Below, one piece after another: positions 14,301 through 32,473 of a stretch of DNA of 64,000 nucleotides. Position numbers and translations under genes: made by a program. Within the stretch, counting starts at the first letter, position 1. Each line of letters opens with the position of its first letter. Source of the stretch: Rhodocollybia butyracea (taxonomy: Eukaryota; Basidiomycota; Agaricomycetes; Agaricales; Omphalotaceae); NCBI GenBank assembly GCA_015501585.1, contig JADNRY010000059.1:1-64000 (forward strand), given 5' to 3'. A model generated the notes under the pieces. It was not told the DNA's origin and searched no databases. It saw only the letters and a list, made by a program, of their open reading frames with translations.

Positions 14301-14835
14301 GGTCTATTGCTGGTTGGTTGGAGCATAGGCTGAGCCGAAGCATTCCTGACCTTCCTGATATACCTAACCCACCCGACATTCCAGACTTCCCCGACATTCC
14401 CAATATCCCAAATGTCCCCGACATACCTCACCCACCCAGTCGTCCGGACTCCATATCCCCTCTTTCGCTTGTCTCTAATATGACCTCGTCATCACCCTTC
14501 CCTCCGATCTTCGAGTTTATCCGCGCTGCAAAGCGTGTCTCCCGTGCGAACCGCAAACTCATTTCATTTGAGCGTGGGTTCATTGATGCAGGAGGTATCA
14601 AGGACAGAGAATGGTACCGACATTTAGTAGTTGCCCCGGGAAAGTGGCTCGGCTACGGTGCAACCACTATGCCAGCTATTACAGGTAAAAATATCTCGTC
14701 AGTTTTTTCCGTCAACCTAGCACTGACTGTCGTACAGAGGCTATAACTATTGAGAAGAATACTGCAGCTGCGATGGTGGAGAGCGAGCGATTGGCGCAGT
14801 TGCTGGACGCTATGAGCGAGAATCTGCAAGTCTGA
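11344..14835 (+). CDS. glutamate carboxypeptidase II-like M28 metallopeptidase, type II membrane protein
   Basis: Di-zinc aminopeptidase/carboxypeptidase of the M28B family (GCPII, transferrin-receptor fold). A short basic cytosolic tail precedes a signal anchor ([16 protein letters not shown], residues about 27-42), giving an external or vacuolar catalytic domain. A PA domain follows ([35 protein letters not shown]). The expected zinc ligands and catalytic residues are visible: H in GCHRD, the bridging D in GAADPVSG, the E-E pair in SWDAEEYGL, D in YLNVDVS, and the final H in YHYHSIYDS. The C-terminal dimerisation domain contains an unusual insert of Pro-Asp-Ile-Pro repeats (about 14341-14440) followed by a Ser/Pro stretch. 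The protein ends [17 protein letters not shown]. At least ten introns join in frame by eye. Substrate is not predictable; N-acetylated dipeptides or peptides are the usual choices. Confidence 0.9.
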
Positions 14836-20730
<5,895 letters not shown>

Positions 20731-21216
20731 GCAATGATCGGCTTTGATCGCTGAGCACTTATCTACCTTTTCCTCTGTATCCACTAACTAGTAGCATATC
20801 GTCAAAGCACCAGGCAAAAAATGCTGCGAAATTGTTTTCGCGATTGATGATCCATCTTTTTCGGTATAGAATACAACCATGACACACACCTCAACGCCAA
20901 CAGAACGTGAATCGTAAATTTCTTTGAGTTGGAAACTGGCACAGTGGCACTACGCCATAATTTCCTATGCACCAATCTTCTGACCTCATTCCCCCTCCTC
21001 CTTCTCCCTCGATTCCCAGTGGACTGCCCTATCCCCCCTAGCGTGTAAATTGACTATTGCACCTAATTCATCCGAATGCTAGTATTATGAATGAACGTAA
21101 CGGAGCTAAAGGACTAGCAAGAAACAGGATAAGGTCATGGAGTCATTTCTCGAAATTAACAAAATAAGCATTACCTGGGGTGCGAGGCGGCACTAGAACA
21201 TTGCTTTTCAACTATT
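20731..21216. other. convergent intergenic between BVMO copies 3 and 4
   Basis: Shared 3' region of two BVMO genes that point at each other. No coding signal seen, and no terminator-like structure recognised. Confidence 0.6.
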
Positions 21217-23198
21217 TCACAACTTAGCTCGATGTTCTTCCCCATTGGACGAGAACATGAATCCTTCATACTCTCGCTCCGCAATATCTTTACAGATCTG
21301 CGTGTACTTCGCCGCACCGCCAGTGTACATCAAAATCTCTCTTCAATTTCAAGTTTAAAATCAAGGGATTGTCAATAACAACATAGGCGAACCTCTTTTT
21401 TCCTTGCACATTCGCGCCCATATACTGAAATAGCGATATGAATAATCAATATTCATTGGCACGGAATACAAAGAGTGCTTACCCAAGAACGAGCAGTACT
21501 TATCAATCTTGAAGATGCTTCGTCCATCACTTGTTGTCGCCATCGAATTTCTGCTTCCCGAGTGGCCTCAATACGTGTCAAACCCTGCTTGGTCATATCT
21601 CTGATGCAAGCTATGACCCACTCGCCTTGGGTTTCCTACAAATGTTCAACTTCGACCCTGGAATCTTTGAGGACGATGCTCACTGCACATGTGGGACCAG
21701 CGCAAACGCCAGGGACTGACTGGGGACCGAACACAAAGAATAAGTTTGGGAATCCCGAACTGGCGAACCCAAGATGTGTGTAAATTCCATCCTTCCACTT
21801 TTCCTCTATGCTGGTTCCATCCACCCCCCGGATATCGATTTGAGTTATCCCACCTGTAACACTGTCGTAGCCTGTAGCAAGAACCAAAACATCAAGCTCA
21901 TACTCCTTATCGGGAGTTTTCACCCCACTGGTTGTGATCTCCGTTATCGGGTACGTCATAATATCTACGAGCTCAACGTTGGACTGATTGTAAACTTCGT
22001 AGTAATGTTGCTCCAAACTGGAACGCTTGGCACCCATATAGTGTGGGGGGATTTTAGGTGCCAATTTTTCTTGCAGCTCTGGGTTTTTGAGGCGTGCAGA
22101 GACTTTCTGCCGCCAAAAAGCATACACCTCTTCGTTCGCGGTTGGGTTCGTTAAAATATCGTTGAAGTTTGCAAGGATAAATGAGAAACCTCCGGTCCGC
22201 CAGATTTCTTCCAAGAGAAGGAGACGTTCTTCAGGAGACGCATCAAAAAGCTTTTTAGGGAACATATCGTAGGGATAACCAGCTGAATCGGATGGTTAAC
22301 CGCAGGAAATGATATACGAGCACCAAATTACCAGCTGTTTGTCGCCGTCTTCGATGTACTGTTGGATAAAGCTTTTTCTCTTCATCCTGAATCTCTTTAG
22401 TAAGATTCGTCTGCTGCATTGGCAACGCCATATTCGGTGTACGCTGAAAGACGACGAGATGTTGCACGTCTTTTGCGATTTCTTGTATCACCTATGTGCA
22501 TCGATGAAAGATTGTTAGCACTAGTGCAGAGAATATTTATTGTAGTACTAACCTGTACCCCACTAGCACCAGTCCCTATAACTCCAACACGCTTGTTTTT
22601 GAGGTCCACGCCTTCGCTTGGCCACCTTGAAGTATGAAGAACCCCGCCATTTCCACGAAATGACAAAAGATTTGGAAGATCAGGAGTATAAGGTTTGGAT
22701 CCAAATCCTAGACACGTCACTAAGAACCGCGTTCGCGCGGTCGACCCATTTTCTGCTTTTACAATCCATTTATTCTGGTATGAGTCGAAACGCGCTTCAA
22801 CAACTCTTGTGTTGAAGCACATGTCCTTCCTCAAGTCCAACTTTTTCACCACGTAGGTGAAGTATGCCTTGAGTTCTTTTTGTGAAGGGTACCTTTCCGT
22901 CCAGTACCAATCTTTCCACAGGTCTTCGGAAGAAAATTCATAACCTGGGACTGCGACGTCAACACGAGCACCTAGATAAACATACTATGAGATACATGTG
23001 CGATCAGCGTTATGCAGGATATTTCCGCTTGCCGGGGAAAAAATGTGCTGCCCACACTCCGCCTGGGTCTGAAACGGCCTCAAAGATCTTGACCAAGAAA
23101 CCCAACTTGCGGAGGTGGTATAGTTGATATATGCCCGAAAAACCCGCACCGACGACGAGAACATCGAGGTCATAATCGTAGGGACATAAAGAACCCAT
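21217..23198 (-). CDS. Baeyer-Villiger-type flavin monooxygenase, copy 4 (divergent)
   Basis: Reads MGSLCPYDYDLDVLVVGAGF at the start, with FAD motif GAGFSG, then GARVDVAVPGYEFS, KDWYWTERYPSQKEL, NADPH motif [46 protein letters not shown] and an ending NGEEHRAKL. The BVMO fingerprint is altered: FRGNGGVLHTSRWP has two extra residues between the conserved G and H. Intron 1 (23032 down to 22972) begins with GC (GCAAGC) and splicing it restores P-G-A-R-V-D. Introns sit mostly where copies 2 and 3 have them, so the genes share ancestry, but protein identity is clearly lower. The last intron uses an unusual GTTCGC donor; its removal gives KKREILMYTGG. Function is probably oxidation of a different substrate from copies 2 and 3. 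Confidence 0.85.
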
Positions 23199-23836
23199 GG
23201 CAAGTACAAAGTTGCGAAAGATGGCGCAGATTGGGGAGGTTTATTCTAAAGTGAATGATTTTATAATAGAACATCTATATAAGTTTGTTCGAGGGAGTTT
23301 CCAACTCCAGTATGGTAAGGTTAGGTTTACTACCGGTTTGGAACCAAGTGCTCTTACGCCGATCGGAGAAGCTACCTACTGTGCCCACGCATACAACGTC
23401 TCGGGGCCAAGAAAACGGAAAGGCTTCTTTGAAGTTTGCGGACGCCCGGTGGAGTAAACAGAATAGAATCCTTAGCAGGCCAGAGCTTTGCTTATGAGTC
23501 AACAACTGCCGAAGAATAAAAATACTTGGAAAAGCCTGGGGACAGTCAAGCTGAGCACGTCACGAGGGGAGTGATGACTTTGTTGTTCCTTTAGGGAACG
23601 GCGTCGGTTTCCGTTCCTTCGCTCTCTATATATTTACTGAATCCACTTTCCATCTCCGTTATACTGTACAATTCCATCATCAAGCTCAATGACACGATGC
23701 TTTGTTGCGTCTCGGTTAGTATATGTGGGAATGAAAGCTGCATGTGCGCATGCAGAGCAACCCGGCGTGGCAGTGCAAATTGATAGGCGCTCAAGTGTAC
23801 CTTTTCCTTTCATCGGAGTCAATTATCGATATCTGG
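23199..23836. other. divergent promoter region, BVMO copy 4 and ITP pyrophosphatase
   Basis: Lies between two divergently oriented ATGs (23198 minus and 23837 plus). Only short open frames are present and none is convincing. Control elements for both genes should be here; I recognised none. Confidence 0.55.
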
Positions 23837-24679
23837 ATGTCGAGCCTCAGTAAATGCTCTGGTTTCTTAATCTGGATCCAAATCCTCACTATCTTTCTAG
23901 TCTTTGTTACCGGGAACGCGAATAAGCTCGAAGAAGTCAAGGCTATTCTTTCTGCTGGTAATACACCAATCGATATTGACTCAAAGAGCCTTGATAGTAT
24001 GTAGCAAACCGCAGAGCCGTGACGATCTAGTACGATGTAAATGTATTACAGTCGATGAAATTCAAGGATCCACTCAGGAAGTCTCTAAGGCAAAGTGTAA
24101 ACGAGCAGCGGAGCTTGTACGTGCTCAATTATTCGTAGACTTTCTTCCTGATTTTATCCCCAGCTCAATGGCCCCTGCATAACCGAAGACACGGCGCTCT
24201 GTTTCGAAGCACTTGACGGGCTTCCCGGTCCATATATCAAGTATTTCCTCGAAAAACTTGGTCATGAGGGGCTCAATAACATGCTTGTGGGATTTAAAAA
24301 CAAAAAAGCTTGGGCTCTGTGTACATTTGCGTATTGTGCTGGACCTGGTACAGATCTTCTTCGAATAGATTGCTGTTGATATTTATCTATTACGCTTCCT
24401 GTTTAATTGCTTAGGTTCCGAGCCTATCCTCTTCGAAGGGCGTACAGATGGATCAATTGTCCCCGCTCGAGGGCTAGCAAAATTCGGGTGGGACCCAGTA
24501 TTCGAGCCCACGGGAACGGGATTAACGTTCGTGAATTCTTCGTGTCTTACTCATATGTTTACTGTATTTCACGATTCACTGTTTACAGATACGCGGAAAT
24601 GCCTGCAGAACAGAAAAACAAGCTCTCGCATCGGTATAAAGCTCTTGAGAAGCTCAGGGTCTATGTTCAATCACTGTAA
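23837..24679 (+). CDS. HAM1: inosine triphosphate pyrophosphatase (HAM1/ITPA)
   Basis: Housecleaning enzyme that hydrolyses ITP, dITP and XTP to monophosphates and pyrophosphate, keeping deaminated purines out of nucleic acids; usually cytosolic. Exon 1 is only 13 nt (MSSL) and splices to [17 protein letters not shown], the family N-terminus that starts the nucleotide site. Then come [28 protein letters not shown] and [13 protein letters not shown], all family signatures. Spliced length is about 186 residues, close to the usual 190. Intron 1 has a length divisible by three and no stop, so an unspliced reading would carry a hydrophobic insert; the spliced form fits the family better. Remaining introns join cleanly. 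Stop TAA at 24677-24679. Confidence 0.93.
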
Positions 24680-24900
24680 TCGTAACTACCGAATATCCTC
24701 CTGCAAAGACTTGGTGCATGTCGTCTATTTAAGCTGAAATTTCTGAAGCTAAACAATTGTGGAAGGAAGAAAACCGACCAAAGGAGAAATTTGCACGAAT
24801 TCGTTCCTACTTGCAGTCATACTCGCTGATCATTGGTACCGATTTTCGTCTTGTGAACTCATTCGACGTAGGAATATCGTACACAGAAATCTCGGTTTGT

Positions 24901-26062
24901 TTATTTTCCTGGTACCGAAGCAAAACCCAACGGCGTGATATTACAATTTTGTTCGCGTTGATAGGCCAAAGACATTTCGTGCTCGAGTATCCGACCTAGC
25001 CTTACTTCGCGAAAAACATGCCCAGTGGTGACGCTAAGTAAAGCGAGATGCATTGTAGCAAGCAGGAGACGTTTCGGTGGTGGAAGCGAAGTATCCAATA
25101 AGAGGGAAAGCGTGAGGATGCCCGCTGTTAACGATATGCTATTAGGGGAGATGTTATGTACATTGATAATGGGTCGTGTTTCCTGAAATCACTTACAGGT
25201 AATATAACTGTCCCTCTCTTAGTATTACTTTGGATAGTGATGGAAGGTTCTTTCCCCACAGAGTAGCGATCTTTTTCCAAAACTTACCCTGCACCTCCTC
25301 GCAAGGCTTGCTTGGATCTGATAGATTCCATGTCAGACTAGCGTTGAAATCTACCGACATCTGAGATATTCTGTATGAGATTGCCGCGAAGATACAGCTA
25401 TCATGGATCAAGATCGACGTGACCGGGATATAGAAGGTATAAATTGTCCAATCCGGGTTGCACATGCCCGAAGAAGCACCAACGAGTACAAGTGAACAAC
25501 CCCCTGCTGCAAGAAGCCAGAGGAATGCGAAAAATCCTATCGCGCATTTGTTGCCGGAGAATATCGCTTTGACTCGTAGAAAAAATTGAAGAAGGGTAAC
25601 CACCACAGCGATGTAGCCTAATACTGAAACCGGCATTCCCCTGGTCACCGTGCATTGCCCATCCAAATCTTCAGCTATAAATGTAATGGTGAGTCAGTGT
25701 AACCAGTCGGTAGGATTTGAGCTAGTACTCACCGAAATGCTGCAAGATAAAATATACCAGAAAAGTATACCTTGGGTAGAAGAACTTGGTTAGTTAAGGC
25801 TGCATTCCGAAGTCGTGCTAGCCGGTTTACCTGGATACAAAATAGGCAATAGTTGGTGGGCGAAATCTTCTCGGAAGAGACAATAATTCAACATCGTCTG
25901 AAAAATGGATCAGGATGTCCCACACCAGGACCTAGTACTGTTTTAGTCTTCAACACATTTGTAGCACAGATATAGCGTTTGTACCGAGGAAGCACTGACA
26001 ATGCCATATTGAGACCATATCTCGGCATTAAGGAGATCCAGCTCCTGTGAGACAAAAGACAT
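24901..26062 (-). CDS. multi-pass membrane protein, tandem copy A
   Basis: Member of a large unnamed agaricomycete family of integral membrane proteins. The start at 26062 gives MSFVSQELDLLNAEIWSQYG, followed by DVELLSLPRRFRPPTIAYFV. Hydrophobic segments are visible at YTFLVYFILQHF, SVLGYIAVVVTLLQFFLRV, AIGFFAFLWLLAAGGCSLVLVG (split by me into one span), FYIPVTSILIHDSCIFAAIS and ISLTAGILTLSLLL, so six or seven spans are likely. The conserved stretch LPSLSKVILREGQLYYL precedes the last intron. Five exons are inferred; the donor of intron 1 is GTGTTG. The protein ends ITPLGFASVPGK. It resembles DUF6533-like seven-span proteins in layout, but I cannot assign a named domain or a function with confidence. 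Confidence 0.7.
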
Positions 26063-28158
26063 TGAGACCTTGACTGGGGGACGATGTTCTGAAGTATCGT
26101 TAAGTGGGGCATGTATTATCTACCCATGACCAGGATTTATATCAGACCGCACTGCTAAGTGGAACTTCCTTCACACCGTCATCAGTCATGATTCTGTCCA
26201 AAGTCTTTAAGAATAGCACAAGTAAAAATACTCCCCACGAATACTCCCCACAAATTCCGGGAAACCTTGTGATCCGGGAACGCACAACTTCGACGTAAGG
26301 GCTTTGTCTGCCATGATGGTTGCTGATCGTAAGTCAGTAATTTCGACTCGGAGATGCCGCCATACGCCTCGGGTACAGTACCAGTGCCACGGATGATCCT
26401 ACTTTTTGGACACGGCTATTGATTATCTGCGCTTGACCTTTGCATCACATCTCTTGTATCCCCCTGCAACAATTTTGGTCTGTCAAGGCTGACGTTACTA
26501 GCAGGAGTCTGATGTCTCGGGATAAGTAAGGCGCCTATGGGAAGCACTGAAAATACAACCATCGATGAAACTTCGACTTTCCGGTATGCAGCATGATCGC
26601 ATTGATTCCTCTCTACTATCCATCATGAAGCTTTGAAGCCTTGGGAGCGCCATTGCTAATGCATCGTGGCTTTGAACTTTGAAGGGGATAAAATATCAAC
26701 CAACGTGACGCCTCTCAGCCTCTTGTTCATCCTTGCTCTCACCGTACCAAATTACAAGGTAATCATCAGTGTACGAAGAACCAGAATCTAGAAGTGGCTT
26801 CAAGCAGTTCATAGGCTCAGAGTTTGCGTGTAGACTTACGATGATACAAGTTTCTTGTTTATCTCGTGAACTCTGGATTGCGACTACGATGATGGAGGGA
26901 AACCCGAAACCGGGAGCAGAGAAAATCTCACGTTCTCGGCTGCAAAAAAAAAAAAAAAAAAGAGAACTCGATTTCGTTCGACACTTGTTTTCATCTATAT
27001 CCTAGAAGGACTAAGGCTACAAACCCCCGATGAACCAGACTGTAGGTAAAACCTAAGCAAATGTAAGTCCGCAGAACAGAAGCGCAAGTATACTACAGGA
27101 TACAATACTTACATCATGTAAGTAGGGATGACGTGGGCGGTCTATCACAGAACGTAGAATATGCGAATAGAAGAAGGGAGGCACAGTCCCAAATAATGAA
27201 TGATAGTAGTGCTGCGAGCGCTGTAAATCAGGTTTTCAACGTGGTAGAGAGCAGAATTCCAGGGTTGGAGAGGCCAGCAATGCCGAAATCTGAGTATTGG
27301 GTTTACGTGGTCGAAAGGAAGGGCGAATGGAGAAATCCGGGGGGTCCAAGCATCTGAAACGATCTTCATAGCATGGTTGCCTTTAGCGTAGAGCCTCATA
27401 ATGATACCGGCGAGCAGATGCATCTCTGTTGTTGAATGTGGAGTTGCGCGGACTGGACATGGTAGAATAGGCCGAGGGCTATTGCAAGCTCGCCTCATTT
27501 GCGTTCCAGCCTAAGACGTGCACAGGCTGCGTTGGAAAACAGCGGAAGCGGTCGAAATCCCCAAGAACGGGTTTTTACGAGCTCGGTAGATGATGATGCA
27601 TTGATGAAGAGTATAGGCCCATTGAGTTGCGGAGAAAATTTGAACATGTTTGTTGTTTTGGGATCGGGAGAGTTGTTGAGCGCTTGAGCTCTTGGCTGGA
27701 AACCTCGTCAGAGGAATTGACGGTGCTGGGCTATGTTCTGACGAATTTTTCGAATGACCGGCAACCCCACAACGACCTACAACGACACCAAAATGAGTGT
27801 CACGGAATGATGGTGTCGAACTCAATTCTCGGGCCGATAACTGTTGAGTTCTCTTCGTTGGTTGAGCCCACGGTACTTGGGCTGAAATTTCTGGAATTTC
27901 TGAAGCTAAACCGACCAAAGGAGAAATATCCATGAATTCGTTCTTACTTCCAGGACTTTCATCTTGTGAACTAATTCGACGTAGATGGTATATCCTACAC
28001 AAAAATTGCATCCGTTTCTCTTCCCTCCAACATGGTGCCTCTCTTGACTGATGATTTTTTTCTCCTGTCCAAAGCAAACTAATTCGACGTATGTATATCG
28101 TACACAGAAATCCTGGCTTGTTTATTTTCCTGGTACTAAATCAAAACCCAGCGTAATA
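26063..28158. other. duplicated upstream flank plus unique insert
   Basis: The part to about 26940 is the upstream flank of copy A and is shared with the flank of copy B. Within it, 26600-26656 read on the minus strand begins ALPRL, like the end of GH20. A run of 18 A lies at 26944-26961. From about 27000 to 27850 the sequence has no match I could find in this window; a 188-residue minus-strand frame at 27511-28077 is not convincing as a gene. The end resembles the downstream region of copy A. Confidence 0.55.
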
Positions 28159-29265
28159 CTACAATTTTGTTCGCATTGATGCCGAAGGCATTTCAGGCTC
28201 TAGTATCCGACCTAGCCTTACTTCGCGAAAAACATGCCCAGTGGTGACGCTAAGCAAAGCGAGGTGCATTGTAGCAAGCAGGAGACGTTTCGGTGCCACC
28301 GGGAGCGAAGTATCCAGTATGAGGGAAAGCGTGAGGATACTCGCTGTTAACGATATGCTATCAGGGGACTCATGTTAAGTATAATAGGTGTTTCCTGAAA
28401 TCACTTACAGGTAATATAACTGTCCCTCTCTTAGTATTGCTTTGGATAGTGATGGAAGGTTCTTTCCCCACAGAGTAGCGATCTTTTTCCAAAGTTTACT
28501 CTGCTCCTCTTCGCAAGGCTTACTTGAATCTGATAGATTCAACGTCGAACTGGCGCTGAAATCTACCGACAATATCCTGTATGAGATTGCCGCGAAGATA
28601 CAGCTATCATGGATCAAGATCGACGTGACTGGGATGTAGAAGGAATAAATTGTATAACCGGGGTTGCACGTCCCCGAAGAAACGCCAATGAGTACGAATG
28701 AACAACCCCCTGCTGCAAGAAGCCAGAGGAATGCGAAAAATCCTATCGCGCATTGGTTGCCGGAGAATATCGCTTTGACTCGTAGAAAAAATTGAAGAAG
28801 GGTAATCACCAGAGCGACGTAGCCTAATACTGTGACTGCCATTCCTGTGGGAGTCATCGCGCATTGCCCATTCAAATTTTCATCTATGAATGTAATACCG
28901 TTGATTCAGTGTAACCAGTCTGTAGGATTTGAGCTGCTTACCGAAATACTGCGAGATAAAATATACTAGAAAAGTATATCTTGGGTAGAGGAACTTGATT
29001 AGTTAAGGCTATATTTCGGAGTAGCAGTGGCTGGTTTACCTGGATACAAAATAGGCAATAGTCGGTGGACGAAATCTTCCCGGAAGAAACAATAATTCAA
29101 CATCGTCTGAAAAATGGATCAAGATGTCCCAGGACCTAGCTCTGTTTTAGTCTTCAACACATTCATAGCACAGTATAGCGTTTGTACCGAGGAAGCACTG
29201 AGAATTCCATATTGAGACCATATTTCGGCATTAAGGAGATCCAGCTCCTGCGAGACAAAAGACAT
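28159..29265 (-). CDS. multi-pass membrane protein, tandem copy B (altered ends)
   Basis: Paralogue of copies A and C with the same core: TVLGYVALVITLLQFFLRV, AIGFFAFLWLLAAGGCSFVL, FYIPVTSILIHDSCIFAA and LPSLSKAILREGQLYYL. Two differences suggest drift. First, exon 1 (MSFVSQELDLLNAEIWSQYG) lacks one base near 29176-29181 relative to copy A, so the donor GTGTTG no longer keeps the frame; an upstream donor GTGCTA would rescue it, giving LYYDVELL. Second, the C-terminus leaves the frame of copy A after GRILEPEMPSA and stops at 28159, shorter than A and C. It may be a functional shorter copy or an early pseudogene. Confidence 0.6.
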
Positions 29266-30657
29266 TGGAACCTTGAAATGACAGAAGTGTGGGGTATGCA
29301 TTACCTACGCATGGCCAGGGTTTATATCAGACCGCATCGCTAAGAGGTTCCTGATCAACCTTCCTTCACATCATCATCAGTTATGATTCTATCCAAAGTT
29401 GTTAAGAGCAGCGCTAGTAAAAATACTCCCCATATGCCAGTGTTATGAGAAACATTGTAATAGAATGTACAACTTCGACGTAAGGGCTTTGTCTGCCACG
29501 ATGGTTGCTGATCGCAAGTCAGTCAGTAATTTCCACTCGGAGATGCCGCACCTAAGTATGCATCAAGCCTGAGGTCTCACAAATACCATACGCCTCGGGT
29601 ACAGTACCAGTGTGGATGATCCCTACTTTTTTGGACACGGCTATCGATTATTTGTGTTTGACCCTTGCATCACATCTCTTGTATCTCCCTACCGTTCCAG
29701 ATCGCATCCGCAGCAATTTTGTTCTGTAGAATGAATTTAAAGCAGGCGGAAACTTATCGTCTGATGTTTCGGGAGTCGGGATAAGTAAGGCGCCTTATGG
29801 GAAGCACTGAAACTACATCGATGAAACTTCCTACAATGATTATGGACTTTCCGGTATGTAGCATGATCGCATTGACTCCTCTCTTGGTTCCCCTCTATTA
29901 TCCGATACATCACATCATGAAGCCTTGAATCGTAAATCCTTGGGAGCGCCATCACCAATGTGGCTACGATGGATGATAATCATGGCTTGGAACTTTGAAG
30001 GGCATAAAAGATCAACCGACATGATGCCTTTCAGCCTCTTGTTCATTCGTACTCTCACCGTACCAGATTGTAATTATCAGTGGTAGTACGAAGAACGAAG
30101 AACCTGAATCCAGAAGTGGCTTCAAGCAGTTCAGCCTGGATCTTCAATCTTAGCATAGACTCAGAGTTTGCATGTCGACTTACGATGATCCATACGAACT
30201 AGTTTCGCATCTCGTGAATTTTGGCTTGCTAAACTACGATGATGGAGGGAAACGCAAAACAGACACTCTACTCCCACGTTCTCGGCCCGCTGTAATTCAA
30301 GGGGAGAGATTGTTGCTTTCAATTTCGTTCAACACTCGTGTTTGCTAGTCCTGTTGAAAGATCGCGTACATCTCAGCTTGCCGCTCGAACTCAACCGGGA
30401 AATACGAATCCATTGCCGGGTTCCGAAGCACCGGCAACTTCAGATAACGTTTCCAGTAGTTCTCTCGTTGGTTGAGCCACGGTACTTGAGTCTGAGAGTA
30501 TACGCCCAGTACTACTTCGATGTTCATTCTGTCAGTGTTCCATCTATGACTCGCTGGTCGTTGAGGACAATCTTTTTATCCTCCCATCCTGGAGTGAACT
30601 AGTAGGCATATTGTACACAGAATCGCATCCGTTACTTATTCTCCAGTCGGAGTCCAG
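29266..30657. other. duplicated upstream flank of copy B with GH20-like relic
   Basis: This is the second copy of the upstream flank. At 29865-29958 the minus strand encodes ALPRIYDSRLHDVMYRI, close to ALPRLHDVRYRM at the end of the GH20 gene. No start or other GH20 exon accompanies it, so it is a relic. Near 30430-30490 a stretch matches 27840-27890. I see no gene. Confidence 0.6.
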
Positions 30658-31891
30658 CTATGATGCTGGTCTTTGAAAATGATCTTCTTCTCCTTGCTCA
30701 AGTGAGCTACTAGTTGAACGTATATCGTACACAGAACTCTTGTCGGTTTGGTTTCCTGGTGCCGAAGCAAAACTCAACGGCCCAATGTTGTCAATAGTGG
30801 ATTCGCGTTGATAGGCCAAGGACATTTCGTGCTCAAGTATCCGGCCTAGTTTTACTTCACGAAAAACATGCCCTGTTGTGACGCTAAGCACGACAACGTG
30901 GATTGGAGCGAGCAGGAGACGTTGTGGTGGCAGGAGCGATTGATCCAGCATCAGAGAAAGTGTGAGGATGCCCGCTGTTAGCGATATGCTGTCAGGGGGA
31001 AGTCTTAAAGAGTGTAGATCAATTATGATGTTTCCTGAGATCACTCACAGGTAATACAACTGTCCTTCTCTTAAGATGGCTTTCGATAGCGATGGTAGGT
31101 TCTTTCCCCACAGAGTGGGGATCTTCAAAAATCTTTTCTGCACCTCTTTACTTGAACCTGACAGATTCCACATCTGACTGGTGTTAAAATCTACCGACAT
31201 TCGAAATATTCGGTATGAGATTGCCACGAAAACACAGCTATCATGGAGCAGGATCGACGCGACTGGGATGTAGAAGCTGTAATCCGAGTTGCAGATTCCC
31301 CCAAAAGCACCAATGACTAAGAATGAACAGCCCCCCGCTGCGATGAGCCAGAGTGATGCAAAAAATCCTATTGCAAACCAGTTGCCACAGAAAATCGCTT
31401 TGACTCGCAGAAAAAATTGAAGAAGGGTCATCATCACAGCGATGTAACCTAATGTTGAAACCGCCATTACCTTCGGCGGCGTACATTGTCCATCCGAATC
31501 TTCCGCTTTGAGTAAAATGGTGATTCAGTGTAACTAGTCGATGGGATTCGAGCTGCTCACCGAAATTCTGCAGGATGGAATATGCCAGAAAGGTATATCT
31601 TGAAATGAAAAAACTTTATTAGTCAAGGCTGGGTTCTGAAATACTGGCCCGTTTACCTGGATACAAAATAGACAATAGTCGGTGGACGAAATCTTCTCGG
31701 AAGAAACAACAATTCAATGTCGTCTGAAAAATGGATCAGGATATCCCACACTAGGACCTAGTTCTGCTTTAGTCTTCAACACTTTCGTAGCAAGGATATA
31801 GTGCTCGTACCGAAGTAGCACTGAAGATCACATATTGAGACCATATTTCGGTGTTGAGGAGATCCAGCTCCTCAGGTGGGTCAAAAGACAT
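30658..31891 (-). CDS. multi-pass membrane protein, tandem copy C
   Basis: The copy next to GH20 and the most complete. The start MSFDPPEELDLLNTEIWSQY leads to DIELLFLPRRFRPPTIVYFV, YTFLAYSILQNF, STLGYIAVMMTLLQFFLRV, a long hydrophobic span with WLIAAGGCSFLVIG, FYIPVASILLHDSCVFVAIS and LPSLSKAILREGQLYYL. After the last intron come ISLTAGILTLSLML, HVVVLSVTTGHVFREVKLG and a longer polar tail ending EEDHFQRPAS. The tail is about 20 residues longer than in copy A. Introns fall at the same places as in A, and all join in frame. Six or seven membrane spans are likely; function unknown. Confidence 0.72.
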
Positions 31892-32473
31892 TGAAGGGAC
31901 AGTGTTCTGAAGTACCGTATGTATAGGTATGAATTATCTACCCATGGCCAGAATTTATATCAGACCGCACCGCTAAGTAGAACCTGATCGACCTTTCTTC
32001 ACATCATCATCAGTCATGATTCTATCCAAAGTCGTTAAGAGCAGTGCTAGTAAAAACATGTGGAAATATTTGGTTTGTTCAGACTATACTTACTGTAATG
32101 ATTCTGAGATATGTGCCCAATCAAAGGTTCACAAACTTAAGCTTAGTACTTCCAATAATATAATGGGCGCAGTGGGGAAGAGTGGGGACTCTTGCTTTCG
32201 GTCGAGTCCTTTCGATACGGCTATTGATTGTTTGCGTTTGCGTTTGATGCTTGGATCATCAACGTTCCACTTGTCCCCACATACTATTCCACATGGCATC
32301 CGCAACAGTTTCAGTCTGTCAAGCTGACGTTACATGTAACATACTGTCTCTTGTCGAATTAAGCATGTGGAGATGAGTCTGATGTTTCAAAATAAGGGAT
32401 AGGTCAATTGGAGGTACTAAAATTACAAGCGGCCATCTATGGAACTTCCTGCAATGATTATGCACTTTCCAGT
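31892..32473. other. intergenic between GH20 stop and membrane-protein copy C
   Basis: The ancestral-looking flank: it holds the GH20 3' region and the copy C promoter. Sequences at 32448-32472 (AACTTCCTGCAATGATTATG and following) recur in the flank of copy B, marking how far the duplication extends. Confidence 0.6.

Noticed and set aside
26944..26961. Run of 18 A as a possible retroposed poly(A) tail
   Set aside because: No intronless gene copy or target-site duplication was seen next to it.
27511..28077. 188-residue minus-strand open frame
   Set aside because: No family features, no start context, and its lower end lies in duplicated noncoding sequence.
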